Source: Rhodocyclaceae bacterium
Lineage (GTDB): Bacteria; Pseudomonadota; Gammaproteobacteria; Burkholderiales; CAIKXV01
Reading direction: 5' to 3'
Assembly: GCA_020248265.1 (NCBI GenBank)
Contig: JADCHX010000018.1
Coordinates: 47,189-111,188, forward strand
Length of the DNA: 64,000 bases
Positions 9,336 through 17,513 of the stretch are shown one piece after another; positions within the stretch are counted from its first letter, which is position 1; the number at the start of each line of letters is the position of its first letter. The notes beneath the pieces are model-generated. The model ran no database searches. It saw only the letters and a program-made list of their open reading frames with translations, and was not told where the DNA came from. A program made the position numbers and the translations under genes.

Positions 9336-9677
9336 GGCTATTCCTCCGGCGGCAATGTCAGCCAAGAAGCGGCGTGTCTTTGCACGCGGGTTGCTGACTG
9401 ATGCCAAGACTTCGATCTGGTTTTTTACAGCATTATTACCAGTTTATTACAGTCTGTCGGATTTTCTTTTTGCATTCAATTTGTTTTCCGCGAAACAAGG
9501 CTCGCAGGGGCACTGGACGCTGAACGAACCGACTCGCCATGGCGTACGGCCTGGCGTTCATGCAGCGGGGATCGGTCGATCAGTCGATCAGTCGACCAGG
9601 ACATCCGCGCCGCGGCAAAGCCATCCTGGTCACCGGCGCTTCGGGCATCGCATGGCCGGGACGGCCCGCTCGCAGAT
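9336..9677. other. 342-base intergenic stretch with AT-rich promoter zone
   Basis: Between the Bug receptor start and the isomerase stop, both minus strand. Bases 9419-9490 are unusually AT-rich for this genome and hold the predicted Bug promoter. The remainder (9500-9677) shows no convincing gene; a short direct repetition GATCAGTCGATCAGTCGA occurs near 9580. Confidence 0.6.
9433..9460 (-). promoter_or_regulatory. Predicted promoter of the Bug receptor gene
   Basis: Minus-strand CCGACA (9455-9460) and TAATAA (9433-9438) are separated by 16 bases within a conspicuously AT-rich island, about 95 bases upstream of the ATG at 9335. The -35 match is partial. No operator-like palindrome was identified with confidence. 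Confidence 0.35.
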
Positions 9678-10316
9678 CTAGAACCGACCGTCAGAAAGCC
9701 AGCGAGCCACCTGGTCGAGCCGGTCGTTGCCCCAGAATGGCTCGCCGTCGACGATGAAGTAGGGGGAACCGAACACGCCGCGCTCGATCGCGCGCTGTGT
9801 CTCGGCGCGCGGGCGTTCCTTCACCGCCGGGTCGGACAGGGCCTCTGCCAGCGCCGGGCCCGCAATGCCCATCTCCGCCGCCACGTCGACGGTGACCTGT
9901 GGGCTGGAGATGTCCCGGCCGTCCGCGAAGTAGGCATGGAAAAGGGCCAGTGCAAGCCGTTTCGCCTTCTGCGGATCCTGCGCCGCCAGCCAGTAGAACG
10001 CACGGCAGGCGGCCTGTCCGCTGATCGGGAACTTCGACGGCTGCCGCCATGCGATGCCATGGAAGCGAGCGGTCCGGGCGACGTCGATGCGGGCGTAGTC
10101 GCCCTTCATCGGGATGGACGGCAGCGGACGGCCGCCGCTCACCTCGAACACCAGCCCGAGGAGGATCGGCCGCCACTCCACCGCGCGTCCGTGCATCTTC
10201 GCGATCGCATCGATGCGATGCGCTGCGAAGTAGCCATACGGCGACGAGAAGTCGAAGTAGAACTCGATCGGGCCCGCAGGCGCACCGCCGGCCCGGCCCG
10301 CGTCGCCGGAAGCCAT
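9678..10316 (-). CDS. 2-hydroxychromene-2-carboxylate isomerase family protein (DsbA-like)
   Basis: Glutathione S-transferase kappa/DsbA-fold protein, 212 residues, cytosolic. The active-site region IEFYFDFSSPYGYF (Ser24/Ser25 in place of the DsbA CxxC) identifies the HCCA isomerase family; further features are PLPSIPMKGDYA and the C-terminal FGSPYFIVDGEPFWGNDRLD. The substrate is uncertain because most members are not in naphthalene pathways. The ATG at 10316 begins two bases after the thiolase stop, so it is the second gene of a thiolase operon. Confidence 0.8.
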   Translation of the reverse strand: MASGDAGRAGGAPAGPIEFYFDFSSPYGYFAAHRIDAIAKMHGRAVEWRPILLGLVFEVSGGRPLPSIPMKGDYARIDVARTARFHGIAWRQPSKFPISGQAACRAFYWLAAQDPQKAKRLALALFHAYFADGRDISSPQVTVDVAAEMGIAGPALAEALSDPAVKERPRAETQRAIERGVFGSPYFIVDGEPFWGNDRLDQVARWLSDGRF

Positions 10317-10318
10317 GT

Positions 10319-11500
10319 TCAGGCCAGTTCGATCGCCATTGCAACGGCTTCGCCGCCACCGATGCAAAGCGTGGCCATGCCGCGCTTGCCGCCCCGCGCC
10401 TGAAGCGCCGACAGCAGCGTCACCACGATGCGCGCACCCGAGGCGCCGATCGGATGGCCGAGTGCGCAGGCGCCGCCGTTCACGTTGACCTTCTCCTCGG
10501 GCAGCTTGAGGTCGTGGATGGCGGCCATCGTCACCACCGCGAACGCCTCGTTCACCTCGAACAGGTCGACATCATCGACCGTCCAGCCGGTAGCGGCGAA
10601 CAGCTTCTGCATCGCACCGACCGGGGCGGTGGTGAACCACTGCGGCTCGTGCGAATGGCTGGCCTGGGCGACTATGGTGGCCAGCGGCTTGAGGCCACGC
10701 TTCTCGGCTTCCGACTTGCGCATCATCACCAGCGCAGCGGCACCGTCGGAAATCGAGCTCGAATTGGCCGGGGTCACCGTGCCGTCCTTCCTGAACACCG
10801 GCTTGAGCGACGGGATCTTGTCGATCTTCGCCTTCAGCGGCTGCTCGTCGATCTTGATGACCGTCTCGCCCTTCGAGGTCTTGAGGGTGATCGGGGTGAT
10901 CTCGGCATCGAACGCGCCGCCGTTGATCGCGGCCTGCGCGCGGGTGGTCGACTGGATCGCGAACCGGTCCTGGGCTTCACGGCTGAACTGGTAGCGCGCC
11001 GCGGTCTCTTCCGCGAACACGCCCATCAGCTTGCCCTTGTCGTAGGCGTCTTCCAGGCCGTCGAGGAACATCGAATCCTTGATCTCGCCATGGCCCAGCC
11101 GCATGCCGCCGCGCGCCTTGGGGATGAGGTAGGGGGCGTTGGTCATGCTTTCCATGCCGCCGGCCACCATCACCGAGGCGGAGCCGGCAAGCAGCTGGTC
11201 GCGCGCGAACATCATCGCCTGCATGCCCGAGCCGCACATCTTGTTGATGGTCGTGCAGTGCGCGCCCATCGGCAGGGCGGCGCCGAGCGCCGCCTGGCGG
11301 GCCGGGGCCTGGCCCTGACCCGACATCAGTACGTTGCCCATGATCACCTCATCGACGTCTGCCGGCGTGATGCCGGCGCGCTCGACGGCGGCCTTGATCG
11401 CTGCGGCGCCCAGTGCCGACGCAGTCACGTTCGAGAAATCGCCCTGGAACCCGCCCATGGGGGTGCGCGCGGCGCCGACGATGACGACCGGATCGTTCAT
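10319..11500 (-). CDS. Acetyl-CoA acetyltransferase (thiolase)
   Basis: Biosynthetic-type thiolase that condenses two acetyl-CoA to acetoacetyl-CoA, or runs in reverse for fatty acid breakdown. 393 residues. The acyl-accepting cysteine lies in NKMCGSGMQA (about residue 88), the catalytic His in GGACALGHPIGASG and the second Cys in ATLCIGGG. It starts at an ATG with GAGGAGC upstream and diverges from phaC across 216 bases, which fits a PhaA role, but no phaB reductase was seen here. Confidence 0.9.
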   Translation of the reverse strand: MNDPVVIVGAARTPMGGFQGDFSNVTASALGAAAIKAAVERAGITPADVDEVIMGNVLMSGQGQAPARQAALGAALPMGAHCTTINKMCGSGMQAMMFARDQLLAGSASVMVAGGMESMTNAPYLIPKARGGMRLGHGEIKDSMFLDGLEDAYDKGKLMGVFAEETAARYQFSREAQDRFAIQSTTRAQAAINGGAFDAEITPITLKTSKGETVIKIDEQPLKAKIDKIPSLKPVFRKDGTVTPANSSSISDGAAALVMMRKSEAEKRGLKPLATIVAQASHSHEPQWFTTAPVGAMQKLFAATGWTVDDVDLFEVNEAFAVVTMAAIHDLKLPEEKVNVNGGACALGHPIGASGARIVVTLLSALQARGGKRGMATLCIGGGEAVAMAIELA

Positions 11501-11566
11501 GCTGATGCTCCTCGTATGTGTGTGACCGCGCTGCAACGCGATTTGTGCCATGCAGCAGGGGAGCCT

Positions 11567-11595
11567 AATATACGCCCCGCCGGGTCCCCGGACAA
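11567..11595 (-). promoter_or_regulatory. Predicted promoter of the thiolase gene
   Basis: Minus-strand TTGTCC (11590-11595) and TATATT (11567-11572) with a 17-base spacer, in the divergent thiolase/phaC intergenic region. Predicted transcript start near 11560 gives a leader of about 60 bases with a GAGGAG ribosome site. Confidence 0.45.
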
Positions 11596-11716
11596 TGAAT
11601 GGGGGAGCGCCCGGCCGCCGTTTGCTGCCGGCCGACCGGCGGCGGCGGCGGACCGCTTCGCCGGGCCACCCGCCCGCCGCACCCAGCTTCAGGACCGAGA
11701 GAAGGCAGGACCCACG

Positions 11717-13594
11717 ATGGCCGATCCGAGACCCGCCGCAGCTGCACCCGCCGACACCGCCGAAATGGCACGCCAGTTCACGGACCTCGCACAGCGCAGC
11801 TCGCAGCTGGTGATGAAGTACTTCGAGCACATGTCGAAGGAGCCCGGGGCGGCCGGCATGGACGAGGTGGGCGTCGGGCGCGCCTTCACCGAGGCTTTCC
11901 AGCAGATCTGGAGCGATCCGATGAAGCTGATGCAGCTGCAGATGAACATGTGGGGCGACTACATGAACCTGTGGCAATCGACCTGGCTGAAGGCCATGGG
12001 CATGGGGGCCGCACCGGTGGCCGAGGCAGCGAAAGGCGACAAGCGGTTCAAGCACGAGGACTGGGAAAACAACCTCGTCTTCAACTACCTGAAGCAGTCG
12101 TACCTGATCGCCGCGCGCCACACCCATGGCGTGATGACCAGCGTCGAAGGGCTGGACGAGAACACGCGCAAGAAGGTCGACTTCTTCACGCGCCAGTACA
12201 TCGATGCCCTGGCCCCGACCAACTTCGCGATGACCAACCCGGAAGTCCTGCGCGCCACGCTCGACACCGGCGGCAAGAACCTGCTCGACGGCCTCGCCAA
12301 CCTGCTCGGCGACCTCGAGCGCAGCGGCGGCAACCAGCTGCGCATCAGCATGACCGACAGCACCCAGTTCAAGCTGGGCGAGAACATCGCGGCAACGCCG
12401 GGCAAGGTCGTATTCCAGAACGCGCTGATGCAGCTGATCCAGTACACACCATCGACGGCGAAGGTGCTCAGGCGGCCGCTGCTGATCGTGCCGCCGTGGA
12501 TCAACAAGTTCTACATCCTCGACCTGCGCGAGAAGAATTCGTTCATCAAGTGGGCGGTGGACCAGGGGCATACCGTCTTCGTGATCTCCTGGGTCAACCC
12601 CGACGAAAAACTGGCGGACAAGGGCTTCGACGATTACCTCAGGCTCGGCCCGCTGGCGGCTCTCGACGCGATGCGCGACATCACCGGCGAGCCGGATACG
12701 AACGTGATCGGTTACTGCCTGGGCGGCACGCTGATGGCAAGCTGCCTGGCCTGGCTCAAGGCGAAGGGACAGTCCGACCGGGTGGCCAGCGCGACCTTCT
12801 TCACCGCGATGATCGATTTCTCCGAGCCGGGCGAACTCGGCGTGTTCATCGACGAAGAGCAGCTCGACAACCTCGAGCGCAAGATGGCCAGGCGCGGCTA
12901 CCTCGAGGGCCACGAGATGGCCGCGACGTTCAACCTGATGCGCGCCAACGACCTGATCTGGTCGTTCGTGGTCAACAACTACCTTATGGGCAAGGATCCG
13001 TTCCCTTTCGACCTGCTGCACTGGAATTCCGACTCCACCCGCATGCCCGCGGCGATGCACGGCTTCTACCTTCGCAACATGTACCTCAGGAACCTGCTGC
13101 GCCAGCCCGGCGGCATCACGCTCGACGGCGTGCCGATCGATGTCTCGAAGATCGACACCCCCGCCTACTTCCTGTCGACCATCGAAGACCACATCGCGCC
13201 GTGGACGTCGACGCATGCCGGCGCCGGGCTGCTGGCCGGACCGGTGCAGTTCACGCTGGCCGGATCGGGCCATATCGCCGGGGTGATCAACCCGCCGGCG
13301 GCGAAGAAGTACCAGCACTGGACCAGCCCCGCGCCGCTGACGGCAGGCGCCGACGCATGGCTCGCACAGGCACAGTCGCATGAAGGCTCGTGGTGGCCGC
13401 ACTGGCACCAGTGGGTTTCCTCAGGCTTCGGCAACGGCGAAGTCGACGCGCGCGCGCCCGGAAGCGCCTCGCACCCGGTGCTCGAGGACGCACCCGGGTC
13501 GTACGTGAAGCAGGTGATCGACCCTGCCGCACCGGCTTCCGCACCGGCACCTGCCGCGCCGGCGGGCAAGGCTGCCCGTCCGGTGAAGCCATGA
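11717..13594 (+). CDS. phaC: Class I poly(R)-hydroxyalkanoate synthase PhaC
   Basis: Polymerises (R)-3-hydroxyacyl-CoA into polyhydroxyalkanoate at the granule surface. 625 residues. The lipase-box cysteine is Cys334 in GYCLGGT; the catalytic acid Asp491 lies in STIEDHIAPW and His519 in GSGHIAGV. The PPWINKFYILDL and DWENNLVFNYLKQSY segments are typical of class I enzymes. The C-terminal 25 residues are Ala/Pro-rich. AAGGCAGGA precedes the ATG at 11717. The stop overlaps the next start (ATGA at 13591-13594). Confidence 0.95.
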   Translation: MADPRPAAAAPADTAEMARQFTDLAQRSSQLVMKYFEHMSKEPGAAGMDEVGVGRAFTEAFQQIWSDPMKLMQLQMNMWGDYMNLWQSTWLKAMGMGAAPVAEAAKGDKRFKHEDWENNLVFNYLKQSYLIAARHTHGVMTSVEGLDENTRKKVDFFTRQYIDALAPTNFAMTNPEVLRATLDTGGKNLLDGLANLLGDLERSGGNQLRISMTDSTQFKLGENIAATPGKVVFQNALMQLIQYTPSTAKVLRRPLLIVPPWINKFYILDLREKNSFIKWAVDQGHTVFVISWVNPDEKLADKGFDDYLRLGPLAALDAMRDITGEPDTNVIGYCLGGTLMASCLAWLKAKGQSDRVASATFFTAMIDFSEPGELGVFIDEEQLDNLERKMARRGYLEGHEMAATFNLMRANDLIWSFVVNNYLMGKDPFPFDLLHWNSDSTRMPAAMHGFYLRNMYLRNLLRQPGGITLDGVPIDVSKIDTPAYFLSTIEDHIAPWTSTHAGAGLLAGPVQFTLAGSGHIAGVINPPAAKKYQHWTSPAPLTAGADAWLAQAQSHEGSWWPHWHQWVSSGFGNGEVDARAPGSASHPVLEDAPGSYVKQVIDPAAPASAPAPAAPAGKAARPVKP

Positions 13595-14442
13595 TGCGCA
13601 TCGCCGTGCTCGGCGCCGGCCAGATGGGCAGCGGCATCGCCCAGGTCTGCGCGGCGGCCGGCCATCCGGTCGTGCTGCGCGACCTCGACCCGGCTGCACT
13701 CGAGCGCGCGCGCACGGTGATAGCGACCAGTCTCGACCGGCTGCTGGCGAAGGCCCGCATCACCGAGGCGGACAAGGCGGAAACGCTCGGACGCATCACG
13801 ACCGCCAGCGCGGTCGAGGCGCTCGCTGACGCGGATATCGTGATCGAGGCCGTGACCGAGAACCTCGACGTGAAGCGCGCCATCTTCCGCGAGCTGTCCG
13901 CGACCTGCCGCCCCGATGCCATCCTGGCCAGCAACACCTCGTCGATTTCGCTGACCCGCCTGGCCGCCGCCGTCGAGCATCCGGAACGCGTGGTCGGCAT
14001 GCACTTCATGAATCCGGTGCCGATGATGCAGCTGGTCGAGGTGATCAGCGCGCGCCAGACCTCGCGGCAGACGCGCGACACGGTCGAGGCTCTGGCACGC
14101 GCGCTGGGCAAGGTGCCGGTGGACGTGAAGAACAGCCCCGGCTTCGTCGCCAACCGCGTGCTGATCCCGATGATCAACGAGGCCGCGTTCTGCCTGTACG
14201 AAGGTCTGGCGACGGCCGAAGAGATCGATACCGTGATGAAGCTCGGCATGGGCCATCCGATGGGCCCGCTGGCGCTGGCCGACCTGATCGGCATCGATAC
14301 GGTGCTGGCGATCATGCAGGTGCTGCTCGACGGCTTCAACGATTCGAAGTACCGACCCTGCCCGCTGCTGGTCGAGATGGTCGACGCCGGCCACCTCGGC
14401 CGCAAGAGCGGACGCGGCTTCTTCGACTATCCCGGCAAGTGA
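13591..14442 (+). CDS. 3-hydroxyacyl-CoA dehydrogenase (3-hydroxybutyryl-CoA type)
   Basis: NAD-dependent oxidation of (S)-3-hydroxyacyl-CoA. 283 residues, the normal length of stand-alone enzymes such as Hbd/PaaH. N-terminal Rossmann motif VLGAGQMGSGIAQ, catalytic-loop segment ASNTSSIS, and GMHFMNPVPMMQLVEV followed by the C-terminal helical domain ending GRKSGRGFFDYPG. Overlaps the phaC stop by four bases, so it is co-translated with the PHA synthase; the (S)-specificity means it likely feeds or drains beta-oxidation instead of making PHA monomer directly. Confidence 0.9.
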   Translation: MMRIAVLGAGQMGSGIAQVCAAAGHPVVLRDLDPAALERARTVIATSLDRLLAKARITEADKAETLGRITTASAVEALADADIVIEAVTENLDVKRAIFRELSATCRPDAILASNTSSISLTRLAAAVEHPERVVGMHFMNPVPMMQLVEVISARQTSRQTRDTVEALARALGKVPVDVKNSPGFVANRVLIPMINEAAFCLYEGLATAEEIDTVMKLGMGHPMGPLALADLIGIDTVLAIMQVLLDGFNDSKYRPCPLLVEMVDAGHLGRKSGRGFFDYPGK

Positions 14443-14479
14443 AGCGAGCCGGGCAACCCTTTCCCCCCCCCAGATCCCG

Positions 14480-15274
14480 ATGACCCTCGCCGAATACCGC
14501 AACCTCAGCCACGAGCAGCCCGAGGCGGGCATCCATCTCGTCAAGATCGACCGGCCCAGGGCGCTCAATGCGCTCGACAGCGCAACGCTGGCCGAACTGG
14601 CCTGCGTGGTGGCTGGTCTGGCGACTGACCGGACCGCGCGCGCGCTGCTGCTGACAGGCGGCGGTACGAAGTCATTCGTGGCCGGCGCGGACATCTCGGA
14701 GATGCAGTCGTTGTCTCCGGAGCAGGCGCGTGCGTTCTCGTGGAAGGCATCACGGCTGTTCCTGGACATCGAGGCACTGCCGATGCCGGCGGTCGCGCTG
14801 GTGAACGGCTATGCGCTCGGCGGCGGCTGCGAGCTGGCCCTCGCCTGCGACTGGATCGTCGCGGCGGACAACGCGGTGTTCGGGCAGCCCGAGGTCAACC
14901 TCGGCATTCCCCCGGGCTTCGGCGGCACGCAGCGCCTGCCGCGCCGGATCGCTCCGGGCAAGGCAATGGAACTGCTGATGACCGGCCGGCAGGTCAAGGC
15001 GGATGAGGCCGTTGCCATCGGACTCGCGAACGAGAAGGTGGCGGGCGATGCCTTGCTCGCTCGCGGTCTGGAACTCGCGCGCACGATCGCATCGAAGGGA
15101 CCGCTCGCCGTTCGCCTGGTCAAGCAGGCCTGGCAAAGGGGGCAGGCGCTCGACCTCGTACAGGCATGCGCGGTCGAATCCGACCTGTTCGGGCTGGCGT
15201 TCTCCAGCGCAGACCAGGCCGAAGGCATGCGCGCGTTCATCGAGAAGCGGCCACCGGTCTTCCAGGACCGCTGA
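14480..15274 (+). CDS. Enoyl-CoA hydratase
   Basis: Crotonase-family hydratase, 264 residues. Both classical catalytic glutamates are present: GGGCELALACDW and FGQPEVNLGI, and the oxyanion segment is FVAGADISEMQ, matching short-chain enoyl-CoA hydratases. Follows the dehydrogenase gene by 37 bases on the same strand; together they would interconvert enoyl- and 3-ketoacyl-CoA, linking to the thiolase and PhaC nearby. A C-run (8 or more C) precedes the start region. Confidence 0.88.
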   Translation: MTLAEYRNLSHEQPEAGIHLVKIDRPRALNALDSATLAELACVVAGLATDRTARALLLTGGGTKSFVAGADISEMQSLSPEQARAFSWKASRLFLDIEALPMPAVALVNGYALGGGCELALACDWIVAADNAVFGQPEVNLGIPPGFGGTQRLPRRIAPGKAMELLMTGRQVKADEAVAIGLANEKVAGDALLARGLELARTIASKGPLAVRLVKQAWQRGQALDLVQACAVESDLFGLAFSSADQAEGMRAFIEKRPPVFQDR

Positions 15275-15288
15275 CCGGTGCCGCGCCG

Positions 15289-15314
15289 CCGGGCAAGGCC
15301 CGGGCCGTGCCCGG
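15289..15314. terminator. Overlapping GC hairpins between convergent genes
   Basis: CCGGGC-AAG-GCCCGG (15289-15303) and CCGGGC-CGT-GCCCGG (15300-15314) are two perfect six-base-pair stems sharing four bases, so they are mutually exclusive. They lie between the convergent enoyl-CoA hydratase and Bug receptor stops. No U-run follows on either strand, so factor-independent termination is uncertain. Confidence 0.4.
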
Positions 15315-15329
15315 ACCCTGCACGCACCG

Positions 15330-16361
15330 CTAGTCGGCCCGGATTCCGCGCTCGCGGATCAGCCGGCCCAGGCGCTCGGCGTCCGACTTCATCAATGCAC
15401 CGAACTCGGCCGGGGTGCCGCCGAGCGGCTCGGCACCGATGCCGACGATCTGCTGGCGCACCTCGGGCTGCTTCAGCGCGCCGACGATCTCGCGATTGAG
15501 CCGGTCGACGAGCGGCACCGGCGTACCGCGCGGGGCCAGGAAGCCGAACCAGATGTTGGCCTCGAAACCCGGCAGCCCGGCTTCGGAAACGGTCGGCAGG
15601 TCGGGCAACGCGTCCGACCGCTTCAGGCTGGTGATCGCCAGTGCCCGGACCCGTCCGGCCTTCATCTGCGGTATGCCGACCAGGAGGTTGGGGAAGGTCA
15701 TCGGAATTTCGTTGCCCAGCACCGCGGCGAGCGCCGGGCCGATGCCCTTGAACACGATAGCGGTCATGTCGACCTTGCCCATCTGGGCCATCAGTTCGCC
15801 GGCGAGGTGCGGCGGGCTGCCGACGCCGGACGTACCGTAGTTCATCCTGCCCGGGTTGGCGCGCGTCCAGGCCAGCAACTCCTGGATGTTGTTGACCGGC
15901 AGCGACGGATGGACCACCACGATGAAGGGCGAACTGGCGGCGAGCGCCACCGGGGCGAAGTCGCGCATCGGATCGAACGAGAGCTTCGGATAGAGTGCCG
16001 ACATGATGACGTGCGAGTTGTTCACGACGATCATCGTGTAGCCATCGGGCGCCGCACGCGAGGCGATCTCGGTGCCGACGACACCACCGGCTCCGGGCCG
16101 GTTGTCGACCACGACTGACTGGCCGAGGCGTTCCTGCAGCCGGGACCCGATCAGGCGCGCGATCGCGTCGTTGCCCCCGCCGGGTGCCAGCGGCACCAGG
16201 ATGCGGATCGGCTTCACCGGGAAGTCGCCCGACTGCGCGACTGCCGCCGGCGCTGCAAGCATCGCGAACAGCGCACACAATGCGCCGCCCAGCACCGATT
16301 TCGTGGATGCGCGGGCATTCTCCCGGCGCACCGGCCCTGCTGCAGTGGTCTTGCGTGTCAC
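15330..16361 (-). CDS. Bug-family tripartite tricarboxylate transporter receptor
   Basis: Second periplasmic TctC/Bug receptor in the window, 343 residues from a GTG at 16361, preceded by GGAGGA seven bases upstream. Signal peptide has a long basic n-region (RKTTAAGPVRRENAR) and hydrophobic core ending AAPAAVAQ near residue 43. Mature part shows FPVKPIRILVPLAPGGGND and VVDNRPGAGGVVGTE. The ligand is unknown. It is only moderately similar to the receptor at 8358, so it is not a recent duplicate. No TctAB neighbours. Confidence 0.85.
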   Translation of the reverse strand: MTRKTTAAGPVRRENARASTKSVLGGALCALFAMLAAPAAVAQSGDFPVKPIRILVPLAPGGGNDAIARLIGSRLQERLGQSVVVDNRPGAGGVVGTEIASRAAPDGYTMIVVNNSHVIMSALYPKLSFDPMRDFAPVALAASSPFIVVVHPSLPVNNIQELLAWTRANPGRMNYGTSGVGSPPHLAGELMAQMGKVDMTAIVFKGIGPALAAVLGNEIPMTFPNLLVGIPQMKAGRVRALAITSLKRSDALPDLPTVSEAGLPGFEANIWFGFLAPRGTPVPLVDRLNREIVGALKQPEVRQQIVGIGAEPLGGTPAEFGALMKSDAERLGRLIRERGIRAD

Positions 16362-16446
16362 TGTGTATCCTCCATTGATGGCGCCGCGTCCGGGCGCTGT
16401 CTTCAGCGCGCATCCTGCAGGCGCCTTTTTCCGGAGTATATGTGCG

Positions 16447-17388
16447 ATGCGCACCGAACTGATCACCCTTGCCACGGATACCACCCCGATCGACGGCGCG
16501 TTCTATCAGCCGGATGACAAGCCTGCGATCGGCAGCGCGCTGCTGTTCCACGGAAACCGGATGAATTTCCTCTGGGGCGCGCCGCGCTTCCTGCCGCCGG
16601 TGCTCACCCGCCTCGGCTACGCGTGCCTCGCATTCAACCGGCGCGGCCACGACATCATGAGCATCCGCGATTCGCGCCAGGCAGAGGGCGCAGCCTGGCA
16701 GATGACGCACGAAGCGATCGAGGACAACCGGATAGCCGCGCGCTGGCTGGCGCAACAGGGGTTGCCCGATCCGGTGGTGATCGGCCACAGCAATGGCGGC
16801 ATGCTGGCGGTGCGGCACGTCGCCGACCATCCGCGTACGCCAGGGCTGGTACTGCTGTCGGCACAGTGCGGCGGCACATCGATGGTGCGGCACGCGGCGG
16901 CGGCAGGCGCACTCGACGGACTCGACCTGGACGCGGTCGCGGAGACGGCGCGCAGGAAGGTCGCGCAAGGGCGCGGCCGCGACCTGATGCACCTTCCCGG
17001 CTGGTGGTACGTGTCGAGCGCCGAGAGCTTCCTCGACCGGATGGATTCCCTCCCCGACACGCTCGGCCTGGCACCGCAAGTCCGCTGTCCGACCCTGTAC
17101 CTGCGCGGCGACAGCGAGCCGGCGGATCTGTATCCGGCCGAGGCATTCGCGCGGCGATCCGGGGGGCCGTGCACGGTGTCGATCGTCGATCGCTGCGACC
17201 ACTTCTATCGTGGCCGCGAAGCCGAGGTCGCATCGCGGGTCGCGCACTGGCTCGAAAGCACTTTTGCCGCAGCGCGACAGGAAACCGCAGTCGTCGTGGG
17301 CAAGGCCGATGCCGCGTCGCAGCAGGTTTCCCCGGGTCACGAGATCGTTTCCCCGATGGAGTCATCGACGGTCCGGGACGCGAAATAG
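16447..17388 (+). CDS. Alpha/beta hydrolase
   Basis: 313-residue serine hydrolase. Oxyanion turn LLFHGNRMNF near 34, nucleophile elbow GHSNGGM near residue 117, acid-region LYLRGDSEPAD and likely catalytic His in DRCDHFYRG. No signal peptide, so probably cytosolic. The substrate cannot be told from sequence. Diverges from the Bug receptor gene across 85 bases. The C-terminal 40 residues are low-complexity and not part of the fold. Confidence 0.75.
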   Translation: MRTELITLATDTTPIDGAFYQPDDKPAIGSALLFHGNRMNFLWGAPRFLPPVLTRLGYACLAFNRRGHDIMSIRDSRQAEGAAWQMTHEAIEDNRIAARWLAQQGLPDPVVIGHSNGGMLAVRHVADHPRTPGLVLLSAQCGGTSMVRHAAAAGALDGLDLDAVAETARRKVAQGRGRDLMHLPGWWYVSSAESFLDRMDSLPDTLGLAPQVRCPTLYLRGDSEPADLYPAEAFARRSGGPCTVSIVDRCDHFYRGREAEVASRVAHWLESTFAAARQETAVVVGKADAASQQVSPGHEIVSPMESSTVRDAK

Positions 17389-17395
17389 CGCGCGT

Positions 17396-17401
17396 TATAC
17401 T
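17396..17401 (+). promoter_or_regulatory. Possible -10 element for aceE
   Basis: TATACT, 5 of 6 consensus, sits 112 bases upstream of the aceE ATG; no good -35 is at the right distance. The leader that follows contains repeated CGATCGA words (near 17408-17445) that could form a hairpin or operator. Confidence 0.25.
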
Positions 17402-17513
17402 CGGTCGCGATCGAGTGATTCGGTCGTCGATCGAAACAGTGCCACGCGTGCCACGAGCGCGCGCCGGCCTCGTCCCAGTGGACGACAGTTCAACCTCTAC
17501 CCAAGGTCCCCCC

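Noticed and set aside
9539..9757. Small plus-strand frame in the Bug/isomerase gap
   Set aside because: It runs into the isomerase gene antisense and has no recognisable protein features.
10319..13408. Minus-strand open frame extending the thiolase by about 640 codons through phaC
   Set aside because: The thiolase begins at 11500 with a ribosome site and promoter; the extension runs antisense to phaC.
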